Below are positions 1-6,591 of a stretch of 64,000 nt of DNA, in pieces. The notes under the pieces are model-generated. The model saw only the letters and a program-made list of their open reading frames with translations. It did no database searches and was not told the origin of the DNA. Numbering within the stretch: the first letter of the stretch is position 1; every line of letters begins with the position of its first letter. The translations under genes were made by a program, and so were the position numbers. Source of the DNA: Vreelandella neptunia (lineage in GTDB: Bacteria; Pseudomonadota; Gammaproteobacteria; Pseudomonadales; Halomonadaceae); contig NZ_CP140255.1 in the NCBI RefSeq assembly GCF_034479615.1, positions 3,658,001 through 3,722,000 of the forward strand, read 5' to 3'.

Positions 1-1
1 T

Positions 2-655
2 CGCGAGCGGGGCATGAAGGCGCTAGAAAAAACAACCGGTATTCCCTTCTTAGACCTTGCGATGCTGAAAGGCCGTTTCCCATCTACTAAAGCGAAATTT
101 TGTACTGGCCATCTGAAATTGCTACCCATTCAGCAGCAAGTTGAAATGCCACTACTGAAAGCAGGCCACAAGGTTATTTCATGGCAAGGGGTTCGCGCCG
201 AGGAGTCTCCGGATCGTGCAGAAATGCCCATGACTGAAATGCTAGACATGGGCGTTATTGCTTACCGGCCCTTGATCGATTGGAAAGTGGCCGATGTTTT
301 CGAAATGCATGAACGCCACGGCATTGAGCCAAACCCACTTTATAAGCAGGGCATGAGCCGCGTTGGGTGCATGCCATGCATCAACGCAAGAAAAGGCGAA
401 GTACGTGAAATCGCCCTTCGTTTTCCCGAAGAAATTGAGCGCGTCGCTGAATGGGAAGCCCTGGTCAGGGAAGCCGCCAAAAGAGGATGCGCGACTTTTT
501 GGGCGGCGAGAGGTGAAACCGACGTCAGCTTAGAAAAGCACGGTATTGACCAGGTCGTGAGCTGGTCACGTACCACCCGTGGGGGGCGCCAGTTCGATCT
601 AATCGCCTCAACAGAACCCAGCCAATGCTCGTCAGTTTACGGGCTGTGTGAATAG
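2..655 (+). CDS. PAPS-reductase/DndC-like phage protein, 5' end cut by window edge
   Basis: The frame is open to the first base of the window, so the true start probably lies outside; the first ATG inside is at 14. The visible part has the look of phage-borne phosphoadenosine-phosphosulfate reductase superfamily proteins (COG0175-like, ATP-pyrophosphatase fold): a WQGVRAEES segment and four cysteines, at 30, 119, 122 (a CxxC) and 160 counted from the ATG at 14. Four cysteines could hold an iron-sulfur cluster, as in DndC-type relatives. The P-loop-like N-terminus is missing. It is the first visible gene of a same-strand run ending in an integrase. In phages such proteins have no firmly established substrate; roles in sulfur metabolism or nucleic-acid thio-modification are inference. 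The family call is fairly safe, the function is not. Confidence 0.75.
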   Translation, partial: RERGMKALEKTTGIPFLDLAMLKGRFPSTKAKFCTGHLKLLPIQQQVEMPLLKAGHKVISWQGVRAEESPDRAEMPMTEMLDMGVIAYRPLIDWKVADVFEMHERHGIEPNPLYKQGMSRVGCMPCINARKGEVREIALRFPEEIERVAEWEALVREAAKRGCATFWAARGETDVSLEKHGIDQVVSWSRTTRGGRQFDLIASTEPSQCSSVYGLCE

Positions 656-665
656 GGAGACCGCA

Positions 666-914
666 ATGCAAAGACCAACGCAATGGCCAGACGGCCGCAA
701 GCTGGGCGGCCTCAACGGCTACCCGCCCGAGTGGTTCGAATGGGCGAAGGAATGTCAGGTGAAATTCGTAGCACTGCAAATGCTGCTCTCCCCGGTCGAA
801 AACCGCAGCGCCGTGTTTGAGCAGTGGAAGCAAAAATTCACCCACGTAACCCGCGAGAAGGTAAGCGCGGTATGGGATGAAGTGGCCAGCCGGGAAGGTG
901 CTAACAATGCATAA
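666..914 (+). CDS. small phage protein of unknown function (82 aa)
   Basis: I do not recognise a family. The ATG at 666 is preferred over the longer frame from 648 because an AGGGAGA ribosome site sits just upstream, and this leaves a small gap after the PAPS-reductase-like gene. The protein starts with an MQRPTQWPDGRKLGG segment, is rich in Trp and charged residues, and has no membrane segment or cysteine motif. It overlaps the next gene by 8 bases. Its place in the tight plus-strand run makes it a likely early or lysogeny-region phage gene. Confidence 0.6.
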   Translation: MQRPTQWPDGRKLGGLNGYPPEWFEWAKECQVKFVALQMLLSPVENRSAVFEQWKQKFTHVTREKVSAVWDEVASREGANNA

Positions 915-1113
915 CCCAATACCCAAAGATTGGCGCTACGTCATCAAGTTTACGGTTCTGGCCTTTTGCGTGGGCAGCGCCTTCCAGCTAGGCATAAGCG
1001 CCGCGAGCCACATTAAGCCGCGGGTAGAGATCATCGAGATCCGAGAAGTGATCGAGATCCGCACCGAAGCAAAGCCCAGCGCCAAGGGCATTGCGCAACG
1101 TTTCGAGTTTTAG
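907..1113 (+). CDS. small membrane-anchored phage protein, unknown function (68 aa)
   Basis: The start is placed at the ATG at 907, which has GAAGG upstream and overlaps the preceding stop by 8 bases; a longer frame from 877 would run deeper into the previous gene. Residues about 9-30 form one hydrophobic stretch (VIKFTVLAFCVGSAFQLGIS), consistent with a single membrane anchor. A charged tail follows with a repeated EIREVIEIR pattern of alternating Glu, Ile and Arg. No family is recognised. The gene fits the compact phage operon, ending 8 bases before the next start. Confidence 0.55.
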   Translation: MHNPIPKDWRYVIKFTVLAFCVGSAFQLGISAASHIKPRVEIIEIREVIEIRTEAKPSAKGIAQRFEF

Positions 1114-1121
1114 GGGGAAGC

Positions 1122-1658
1122 ATGGCCATTGATCCAAATTGGGTTCGCGAGAACCCCGAAGAAGCCGCCCGGCAAATCGAGCTACTGACCAAAGAGCGTG
1201 ACCAGTACCGCGCAGCCGAAAAAGTGCAAATAGAGTTAAGGGAAAAAGCTGTAAGTAAAGTGGCTCAATTGGAAAGTCGCGACGCATTATTGAGCCAGCA
1301 GAACGCCGCCCATAGGGAGTTATTAGGAGCGCTCATCAGCGCGAAACTCGAAGCCTTACCGGCTGACCTGAAAAACCGCTATGTGGTTGTGAAGATGACC
1401 GGCGATATAGACGAAGAGACGGTGCGCAAATTGAAGCCAGAATTTAAAAAGCACACTGCAGGTTGTTTGTTTTTAGTGAACATGAAAGTCGATATAGAAA
1501 CCATCGATATGATCAAGCGCGCTGCACTCATTAAAGCCGAAGCACTTTTCGATATGTCAGAAAAGCTTGAAGCGTTTGATCAGCCAATCGCGGCTAACCA
1601 GTGCTGGAATGCTGGCGACAAACTACGCCGTCAAGCCGAAGGGGGTATCAGTGAATGA
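1122..1658 (+). CDS. phage protein with coiled-coil N-terminus, unknown function (178 aa)
   Basis: A strong AGGGGGAAGC ribosome site precedes the ATG at 1122. The first ~70 residues are rich in Glu, Lys, Gln and Arg and look like a coiled coil (RQIELLTKERDQYRAAEK). The second half contains a short mixed alpha/beta segment around KMTGDIDEETVRKLK. I cannot name a family. Its TGA at 1656-1658 overlaps the ATG at 1655 of the dual-frame ORF (ATGA), and it also overlaps the GTG at 1651 of the methyltransferase by 8 bases, so translation of the downstream genes is probably coupled to it. Confidence 0.65.
   Translation: MAIDPNWVRENPEEAARQIELLTKERDQYRAAEKVQIELREKAVSKVAQLESRDALLSQQNAAHRELLGALISAKLEALPADLKNRYVVVKMTGDIDEETVRKLKPEFKKHTAGCLFLVNMKVDIETIDMIKRAALIKAEALFDMSEKLEAFDQPIAANQCWNAGDKLRRQAEGGISE
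1638..1645 (+). promoter_or_regulatory. single ribosome binding site serving two start codons
   Basis: The purine run GAAGGGGG lies 5 bases before a GTG at 1651 and 9 bases before an ATG at 1655. Both spacings are workable. The two starts open two different frames, each open for more than 800 bases, so one Shine-Dalgarno site could feed both proteins. Confidence 0.6.
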
Positions 1659-2469
1659 GCTGGCTCTTTTCGCAGGCGCTGGTGGCGGAATACTCGGCGG
1701 CCACCTGCTCGGGTGGCGTACCGTCTGCGCCGTTGAGCGTGATGCCTACGCAGCACAAGTTTTGGCGCAACGACAGAACGATCGAGCCCTCGCGCCTTTC
1801 CCTATTTGGTCTGACGTGTGCAGTTTTGACGGAAAGCCATGGCGAGGCCTTGTTGACGTCGTTTCTGGCGGGTTCCCGTGTCAGGACATATCCGCTGCTG
1901 GAAAAGGTATCGGCATCGAGGGCGAGCGTTCGGGGCTCTGGGGGCAAATGGTTAGGATCATTCGCGAAGTTCAACCCCGATACGTGTTCGTGGAAAACAG
2001 CCCAGCACTCACTTCTCGGGGGCTTGGGCGAGTTCTCGGAGACCTGGCCAAGCTGGGGTATGGCGATAAATGGGGATGCATATCAGCTGCCGACCTTGGT
2101 GCAGAGCACGAAAGGAAAAGGCTTTGGATTGTGGCCCACTCCGACAGTATGCGGGAACAACAACAGGAAGGGTCTGACGAAGAAAAGCGGCGACGGCTTG
2201 GCTACAGCAGTAAAAAAGTGGCCGACACCGAATGCCTCGGACGCGCAAAAATGGAGCAATCAATCGCTTCAGGAGAGAAAGGAAAAGGGACAGCAAGTGC
2301 GGCTGAATACGGCTGTGGCACCAGAAGGTGGCCAGGGTGGCCAACTGAACCCGACGTGGGTCGAGTGGCTAATGGGGTGGCCAATCGGGTGGACAGAATT
2401 AAAGCCCTTGGAAATGGACAAGTTCCGCGAGTGGCAGCGGCAGCATTCGCCCTGCTTAGTGAAGAGTGA
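1651..2469 (+). CDS. phage C5-cytosine DNA methyltransferase (Dcm-like)
   Basis: The product transfers a methyl group from S-adenosylmethionine to cytosine C5 in DNA. From a GTG start the protein is 272 residues: motif I FAGAGGG (7-13), motif IV GGFPCQDIS with catalytic Cys77, motif VI ENSP (115-118), motif VIII AEHERKRLW (151-159) and motif X ALGNGQVP near the C-terminus. The order is canonical for the family. The stretch between motifs VIII and X, where the target-recognition domain should lie, is short and low in hydrophobic residues. GTG at 1651 is preferred to the ATG at 1567 because homology begins there and a ribosome site precedes it. Almost the entire gene is overlapped in the +1 frame by another ORF. 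A protective role for phage DNA is inferred. Confidence 0.85.
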   Translation: MNELALFAGAGGGILGGHLLGWRTVCAVERDAYAAQVLAQRQNDRALAPFPIWSDVCSFDGKPWRGLVDVVSGGFPCQDISAAGKGIGIEGERSGLWGQMVRIIREVQPRYVFVENSPALTSRGLGRVLGDLAKLGYGDKWGCISAADLGAEHERKRLWIVAHSDSMREQQQEGSDEEKRRRLGYSSKKVADTECLGRAKMEQSIASGEKGKGTASAAEYGCGTRRWPGWPTEPDVGRVANGVANRVDRIKALGNGQVPRVAAAAFALLSEE

Positions 2470-2482
2470 GGCTGCAGCATGA
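1655..2482 (+). CDS. overlapping-frame phage protein (275 aa), WPTP / NPTWVEWLMG type
   Basis: This frame lies +1 relative to the methyltransferase and covers it from its second codon to beyond its stop. Three things argue it is real. The ATG at 1655 overlaps the upstream stop as ATGA, its TGA at 2480-2482 overlaps the next ATG at 2479 as ATGA, and the protein is not random: it has MSWLFSQALVAEYSAATCSG at the start, SETWPSWG (128-135), two WPTP repeats (160-163 and 189-192) and LNPTWVEWLMGWPIGWTEL (231-249). I recall similar SQALVEEY...WPTP...EWLMG proteins in phage genomes, usually called hypothetical; that is memory, not a search. Its function is unknown. It might be only a shadow of the methyltransferase, but the junctions argue otherwise. 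Confidence 0.6.
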   Translation: MSWLFSQALVAEYSAATCSGGVPSAPLSVMPTQHKFWRNDRTIEPSRLSLFGLTCAVLTESHGEALLTSFLAGSRVRTYPLLEKVSASRASVRGSGGKWLGSFAKFNPDTCSWKTAQHSLLGGLGEFSETWPSWGMAINGDAYQLPTLVQSTKGKGFGLWPTPTVCGNNNRKGLTKKSGDGLATAVKKWPTPNASDAQKWSNQSLQERKEKGQQVRLNTAVAPEGGQGGQLNPTWVEWLMGWPIGWTELKPLEMDKFREWQRQHSPCLVKSEAAA

Positions 2483-2796
2483 GAGATACAAAACATAACC
2501 ACACCCCGCCGTCGAGAACACCGCCACCAAATGATAGCGAGGCATCAACGGTAACAATTACTGAGGCAACGCGCGTGGCGTTTCAATGGGGTAGCGCGGA
2601 CGCGATAGAAGATGCAGCGAAGGCATTCAATATACTGATGGAAAAGCCTTTCACTCAGGGATTTGGTGCCCCCCTGTTCGCGATGCTAGTGGAAATCAGA
2701 GATCTAGGAATCATGAAGGAAGCGGGCGATACGACAAAATTGAAAGCCCTAATAGCTGATTTTGAGCATCTAGCGAAAACCGAAAGGAGTAGGTAA
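2479..2796 (+). CDS. phage protein of unknown function (105 aa)
   Basis: Its ATG overlaps the stop of the dual-frame ORF (ATGA at 2479-2482), implying translational coupling. The first ~25 residues are polar and proline-rich and probably disordered. The rest looks like a small helical domain (TEATRVAFQWGSADAIEDAA). It ends TAATG with the next gene. No family is recognised and there are no cysteines or membrane segments. The gene is assigned to the integrase-proximal phage operon by position only. Confidence 0.6.
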   Translation: MRDTKHNHTPPSRTPPPNDSEASTVTITEATRVAFQWGSADAIEDAAKAFNILMEKPFTQGFGAPLFAMLVEIRDLGIMKEAGDTTKLKALIADFEHLAKTERSR

Positions 2797-3080
2797 TGGA
2801 GAACACACCAAAAGGCGGCGCCTACGCCCGCCAAGCCGCGATGCTTTGCCAAGATAAAGCGTTCCAGCTCTACCTAGATCGTCGCCGCCGGTATAAGCAC
2901 CAACTAAACGAAAGCCAGTTACCCGACGGCACACACACCGCCGAAGATGCACGCGATTGGCTGGTCGCTGCTTGCAAAATCACCAGCCGCGCAGAGCTGG
3001 ATAGCAACCCGGCCGCGTGCCAAACGTTTCGCATGATCCGCAACCGCTTCAACCGCTGGCGGACAAGGAACAAGCCATGA
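2796..3080 (+). CDS. small phage protein, basic, unknown function (94 aa)
   Basis: The gene starts in a TAATG overlap with its predecessor, with AAAGGAGTAGG upstream as a good ribosome site. The protein reads MENTPKGGAYARQAAMLCQD at the start and has a basic RRRR cluster near residue 30, an SRAELDSNPAACQTF segment and a basic tail. Proteins with an ASRAELD-type C-terminal half are common in proteobacterial phages, to my recollection, without known function; some are thought to act on nucleic acids. That is inference. The stop overlaps the next start as ATGA. Confidence 0.6.
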   Translation: MENTPKGGAYARQAAMLCQDKAFQLYLDRRRRYKHQLNESQLPDGTHTAEDARDWLVAACKITSRAELDSNPAACQTFRMIRNRFNRWRTRNKP

Positions 3081-3286
3081 GCCTACAAAACGTAATAAAC
3101 TCAGATGAGCTGAAAGCAATCACCGGTTACCAGCGGCCCGCCGACGCGGCCCGCTGCCTGCGCGAGCAAGGGGTAACCGTGTTTAATGGTCGACGTGGCC
3201 CATGGACTACCATCGACTTAATCAACAAGGCGGGCGGCATCGAAACCGCCCCGGGAAAAGAGCTAAGCCCTAGCGACATACTATGA
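3077..3286 (+). CDS. DUF4224-type phage protein
   Basis: The start at the ATG at 3077 is chosen because it overlaps the preceding stop (ATGA) and has AAGGAACAAG upstream; a longer reading from 3017 is unlikely. The 69-residue protein has the typical short pattern of DUF4224 proteins: an N-terminal SDELKAITGY, then RPADAARCLREQGV and a late WTTIDLINKA segment. Such proteins commonly sit immediately upstream of phage integrases and may be small DNA-binding or excision factors; that role is not proven. The stop overlaps the integrase start (ATGA at 3283-3286). Confidence 0.7.
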   Translation: MSLQNVINSDELKAITGYQRPADAARCLREQGVTVFNGRRGPWTTIDLINKAGGIETAPGKELSPSDIL

Positions 3287-4431
3287 AGACACGCCCGCGA
3301 AAACACAGCCCCGACATACCCGCGCACATCAACCAATCAAAGCTCCCGAACGGAGTTTATTACGACAAGCGCGGCCGTGGTCGGTGGTATGTCCAGTATC
3401 GCGACGAAGCGGGCAAGCTTAAAACTGAGCGCATCGCGGGTGACGATGCAACGCTGTCAGAACTCCACCGAATAATGGAACAGCGCAGCGGCATAGACCG
3501 CCGCACACTGCGTTACCTGGCCAGGCAGTTTCACGAATCCGCACAGTTAAAAGAGCTGGCAATAAAAACCCAGCAAGATTACGAATACTGCCGCGCCGCC
3601 CTGCTAGAAATGCCGACCAAATTAAATAAGCCGTTGGGTGACCTACCCACGGCGCAGTTTTCGCCTGCACTGGTGCAGCGATTAGTCGACAAGATCGCCG
3701 CCGAGGGGACGCCGTCAAAAGCCAATCACTTATTGCGCTACCTACGGCGCCTGTTCCGCTGGGGTATTAACCGCGGTTACTGCGATAGCAACCCAGCCCA
3801 GGGCGTTGAGTCAGCCAAAGAGCGCAAACAGCGCCGCTTACCCGAGCTAACCACGATTGCCCAACTAACAGAATTTGCCCAGGCGCGCGGTAAGAGAACG
3901 CGCGGCGAGAAAGGCGCCTGCGCGCCTTACCTTTGGATAGTCATGGAGTTGGCTTATATATGCCGATTGCGAGGCATCGAAGTGATAACGCTCAGCGATG
4001 CCAACAGCACGGCCGACGGCGTAATGACCAACCGCCGCAAAGGCTCCCGCGATAATGTCGTTCGCTGGTACCCACGCTTATCCGCCGCATGGACAGCCGC
4101 CACCGAGCGCCGCGCGGGAATCTGGAAGGCCAAGGGAACACCAGTACCCATGCACCCTGAAAGCCGCCCGCTGATAGTCGCAGCCGATGGCGGCGAACTG
4201 CGCAAATCCAGCCTAGACACCGCTTGGCAGCGGTTAATGAAAATGGCGATTGAAGAGGGAGTGATTACAGCAGAACAGCGCTTCGGCCTGCATGACTTAA
4301 AGCGCCGAGGCATAACCGACACCAAAGGCACCCGCCACGAAAAACAGGAAGCCAGCGGCCACCGCTCGGCATCGATGATGGACACCTACGACCTAAGCGT
4401 GCCGCTGGTTTATCACCCTGGCGAAGACTAA
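3283..4431 (+). CDS. int: phage tyrosine-recombinase integrase
   Basis: This is the site-specific recombinase of the element. The 382 residues show an N-terminal arm-binding region with KLPNGVYYDKRGRGRWY, a core-binding SAM-like domain (about 80-180) and a catalytic domain. Visible catalytic positions are Arg in RLRGIE (~230), Lys in RRKGSR, the HDLKRRG box (His337), His360 in SGHRS and the nucleophile Tyr369 in MDTYD. The HxxR box reads HDLK, as in a subgroup of phage integrases. The start overlaps the DUF4224 stop. The gene points to tRNA-Thr about 100 bases downstream, the usual geometry when a tRNA 3' end is the attachment site. Confidence 0.92.
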   Translation: MKTRPRKHSPDIPAHINQSKLPNGVYYDKRGRGRWYVQYRDEAGKLKTERIAGDDATLSELHRIMEQRSGIDRRTLRYLARQFHESAQLKELAIKTQQDYEYCRAALLEMPTKLNKPLGDLPTAQFSPALVQRLVDKIAAEGTPSKANHLLRYLRRLFRWGINRGYCDSNPAQGVESAKERKQRRLPELTTIAQLTEFAQARGKRTRGEKGACAPYLWIVMELAYICRLRGIEVITLSDANSTADGVMTNRRKGSRDNVVRWYPRLSAAWTAATERRAGIWKAKGTPVPMHPESRPLIVAADGGELRKSSLDTAWQRLMKMAIEEGVITAEQRFGLHDLKRRGITDTKGTRHEKQEASGHRSASMMDTYDLSVPLVYHPGED

Positions 4432-4470
4432 AAAAAATAAAAGATCTATGTAGAGTTCTACGTAAACGAA

Positions 4471-4499
4471 AAAGGCCACCTAGAAAGGTGGCCTTTTAA
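4471..4499 (+). terminator. terminator after the phage integrase operon
   Basis: An 11-base perfect stem (AAAGGCCACCT / AGGTGGCCTTT) with a 4-base loop ends in T residues on the plus strand and in A-rich sequence on the other side, so it may also stop transcription from the tRNA operon on the minus strand. It lies 40 bases after the integrase stop. Confidence 0.85.
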
Positions 4500-4533
4500 A
4501 TTCTCTAACGCTTTGCTTTTAACCATCTTTTGA

Positions 4534-4609
<76 letters not shown>

Positions 4610-4681
4610 GCTTCACGTTTTCTTGAGAACATGATTGCTTCGCTGTTAGGCTCTACAATCAACAAGAAATCTTGTTGGCAA

Positions 4682-4756
4682 TGGCTGGGGTACCAGGATT
4701 CGAACCTGGGAATGCCGCTACCAAAAAGCGGTGCCTTACCACTTGGCGATACCCCA
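4682..4756 (-). tRNA. tRNA-Gln (anticodon TTG)
   Basis: The minus-strand sequence starts TGGGGTATCGCCAAG, has anticodon arm CCGCT-TTTTGGT-AGCGG, a GTTCGAA T-loop and ends TACCCCAGCCA with an encoded CCA. The weak first base pairs and TGGGGTAT start are typical of bacterial tRNA-Gln. It is the middle gene of the Phe-Gln-Thr cluster. Confidence 0.97.
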
Positions 4757-4762
4757 GCAGTG

Positions 4763-4838
4763 TGGTGGCCAGAGACGGAATCGAACCGCCGACACGGGGA
4801 TTTTCAATCCCCTGCTCTACCAACTGAGCTATCTGGCC
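4763..4838 (-). tRNA. tRNA-Phe (anticodon GAA)
   Basis: The minus strand reads GGCCAGATAGCTCAGTTGG, anticodon arm GGGGA-TTGAAAA-TCCCC, GGTTCGATTCC T-arm and TCTGGCCACCA. It is the first gene after the promoter at 4855-4883 and is followed 6 bases later by tRNA-Gln. Confidence 0.97.
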
Positions 4839-4854
4839 GCTGCCAACGGTGCGT

Positions 4855-4883
4855 ATTAAACTAAAAACGCCGCCTTTCGTCAA
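4855..4883 (-). promoter_or_regulatory. sigma-70 promoter of the tRNA-Phe-Gln-Thr operon
   Basis: On the minus strand TTGACG (4878-4883) is followed by a 17-base spacer and TTTAAT (4855-4860), a near-consensus promoter. Transcription would start about 10 bases before tRNA-Phe, with a GC-containing discriminator as usual for stable RNA genes. Confidence 0.85.
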
Positions 4884-5040
4884 CACCTTTGTGAAACTTT
4901 CTTTCGATACCGATGCTTAGGGGGCTTTTTTCCTACGCCACCGCTAGCTTGGCCTCCTGCATAAACCTACCTATAGCGAGTGTTTACAAGTCCACTGCTC
5001 AGTCACAACACTCGCCACTCAGCACGAACATTCCCTGGTT

Positions 5041-5316
5041 TCATGCCTGTGTCGGCGGTACATAGCCTTCGGCTTGGTCGGTTTCCTGGTTATCCAGGAA
5101 GCGCTGCATCTGATCCATTAGGTACGCACGGGATTCAGGGTCGAGCATGTTGAGGTGTTTCTCATTGATCAGGCGGGTTTGCAACGCCTGCCAGGCTTCC
5201 CAGGCGGGCTTGGAAACGGTGGCCTGAATCTCCTGCCCCTGCTTACCCGGCAAAGGTGGGAACGGCAAAGCTTCCAACTCTTTTTGGTATTTGCGGCAAA
5301 AAACGGTATTGCTCAT
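5041..5316 (-). CDS. yggX: Fe(2+)-trafficking protein YggX
   Basis: This is a small cytoplasmic protein thought to protect iron-sulfur enzymes and buffer ferrous iron. The ATG at 5316 gives 91 residues, the family length, starting MSNTVFCRKYQKELEALPFP, the classic YggX opening with its conserved cysteine. An AGGAG site lies 7 bases upstream; the longer frame from 5343 has no such support. It lies downstream of mutY on the same strand (59-base gap), the arrangement seen in many gammaproteobacteria, where the iron-sulfur enzyme MutY and YggX are linked. Confidence 0.95.
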   Translation of the reverse strand: MSNTVFCRKYQKELEALPFPPLPGKQGQEIQATVSKPAWEAWQALQTRLINEKHLNMLDPESRAYLMDQMQRFLDNQETDQAEGYVPPTQA

Positions 5317-5375
5317 AACGTGCTCCTGGTTCTGCGTCTTCATTCAATGATCTCATCCAATCAGTTAGCAAACGC

Positions 5376-6470
5376 TTAGGCGTGCCCTGGTGTTGGATTG
5401 AGGCTAAAGGGCGTTAGCTGGCTGAGCAGCGCTTTAACGGGGGCAGCAAGGCCCAGTTCGGGCGGATGGTTAACGTCGTACCATACGCCGCTTTCGCGAA
5501 CACCGCCCAGCCTATCGCAGCTCACCGGCTGCGGGGTAATCTCTAAGCGAAAATGACTGAAGGTGTGGTAAAAGCTAGGCGCCGTAGTTCCCCGCTTAGG
5601 GTTAACGGCGTTGTCTTCAAGCCAGTCGTTGAGTTCGCTGTGCTTCTCAAACTGCGGCAAACTCCATAACCCGCCCCACAGACCGCTGGGAGGGCGTTTC
5701 TCCAGCCATATCCGGCCTTCTGGGTCACGCAGCATCAGCATGATCGTTTGTCGTGTGGGCAGCGCCTTTTTAGGTTTGGATTCCGGGTAGCGCTTTGGCT
5801 CGCCTTGGGCGTAGGCCAAACAGACATCGTTAAATGGGCAGCTCAGGCAGTCTGGTTTACTGCGTTTACATAGCGTGGCACCAAAATCCATCATTGCCTG
5901 GGTGTAATCCGCTAGGCGCTCGGCTGGAGTGTAGTACTCCGCCAGCGCCCACAGCTTTCTCTCCACATCAGGCTTGCCCGGCCAGCCGGGCAGCGCATGC
6001 AGGCGAGTGAGTGAGCGCTTTACATTGCCATCTAAAATAGCCGCCCGCTGCCCTGTACTTTGCGCAAGGATAGCGCCAGCGGTGGAGCGACCAATACCAG
6101 GCAAAGCCACTAACGTGTCGATACTTTCCGTCGGCAGCTCGCCATTGTGTTCCTCCCACGCAACCTGGGCGGCTTTATGCAAGTTGCGCGCACGAGCGTA
6201 GTAGCCAAGGCCCGTCCAGAGGTGCAGCACTTCATCCTGTGGGGCCTTGGCGAGACTCTCCAGGGTAGGAAAGCGCGCCATAAAACGCTCAAAATAGCCT
6301 ATAACGGTGGCGACCTGGGTTTGCTGCAGCATGATTTCCGACACCCACACCCGGTAGGCGCTTCGCGGCGACTGCCACGGCAAGTCGTGACGGCCGTAGC
6401 GGTCGAACCAGTCCAGTAGGCGCTGTTGGAATTCGCTTGCCGCTAGCCGCGGCGCGGGCATATCTGCCAT
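5376..6470 (-). CDS. mutY: adenine DNA glycosylase MutY
   Basis: This base-excision enzyme removes adenine mispaired with 8-oxoguanine. The 364 residues include Glu45 in [10 protein letters not shown], the helix-hairpin-helix [10 protein letters not shown] (123-132), catalytic Asp147 in ILDGNV, and the iron-sulfur ligands Cys201, 208, 211 and 217 (C-x6-C-x2-C-x5-C). The C-terminal third is the NUDIX-like 8-oxoG recognition domain ([12 protein letters not shown]). AAGGAG precedes the ATG. It is read with yggX, and a terminator at 6513-6542 separates it from asmA upstream. Confidence 0.97.
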   Translation of the reverse strand: MADMPAPRLAASEFQQRLLDWFDRYGRHDLPWQSPRSAYRVWVSEIMLQQTQVATVIGYFERFMARFPTLESLAKAPQDEVLHLWTGLGYYARARNLHKAAQVAWEEHNGELPTESIDTLVALPGIGRSTAGAILAQSTGQRAAILDGNVKRSLTRLHALPGWPGKPDVERKLWALAEYYTPAERLADYTQAMMDFGATLCKRSKPDCLSCPFNDVCLAYAQGEPKRYPESKPKKALPTRQTIMLMLRDPEGRIWLEKRPPSGLWGGLWSLPQFEKHSELNDWLEDNAVNPKRGTTAPSFYHTFSHFRLEITPQPVSCDRLGGVRESGVWYDVNHPPELGLAAPVKALLSQLTPFSLNPTPGHA

Positions 6471-6512
6471 GCACGCTCCTTAAACAGAAATGGGTATATG
6501 AAACAGCAACCA

Positions 6513-6542
6513 ATAAAAAAGCGCCGGCGTTTAGGCCGGCGC
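6513..6542 (-). terminator. terminator downstream of asmA
   Basis: On the minus strand the stem GCGCCGGC / GCCGGCGC with a 6-base loop is followed by TTTTTTATTG. It sits between the end of asmA and the start of mutY, so mutY needs its own promoter. Confidence 0.85.
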
Positions 6543-6591
6543 AGCACTTACTGTTTCTAGAAATGCGTCACTTTACATCCTGCATCAATGC

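Noticed and set aside
2009..2344. Minus-strand frames opposite the methyltransferase locus
   Set aside because: They lack ribosome sites and family motifs, and oppose two better supported plus-strand frames.
4884..5040. Search for a small gene or RNA between the tRNA promoter and yggX
   Set aside because: I found no open frame with a ribosome site and no convincing hairpin.
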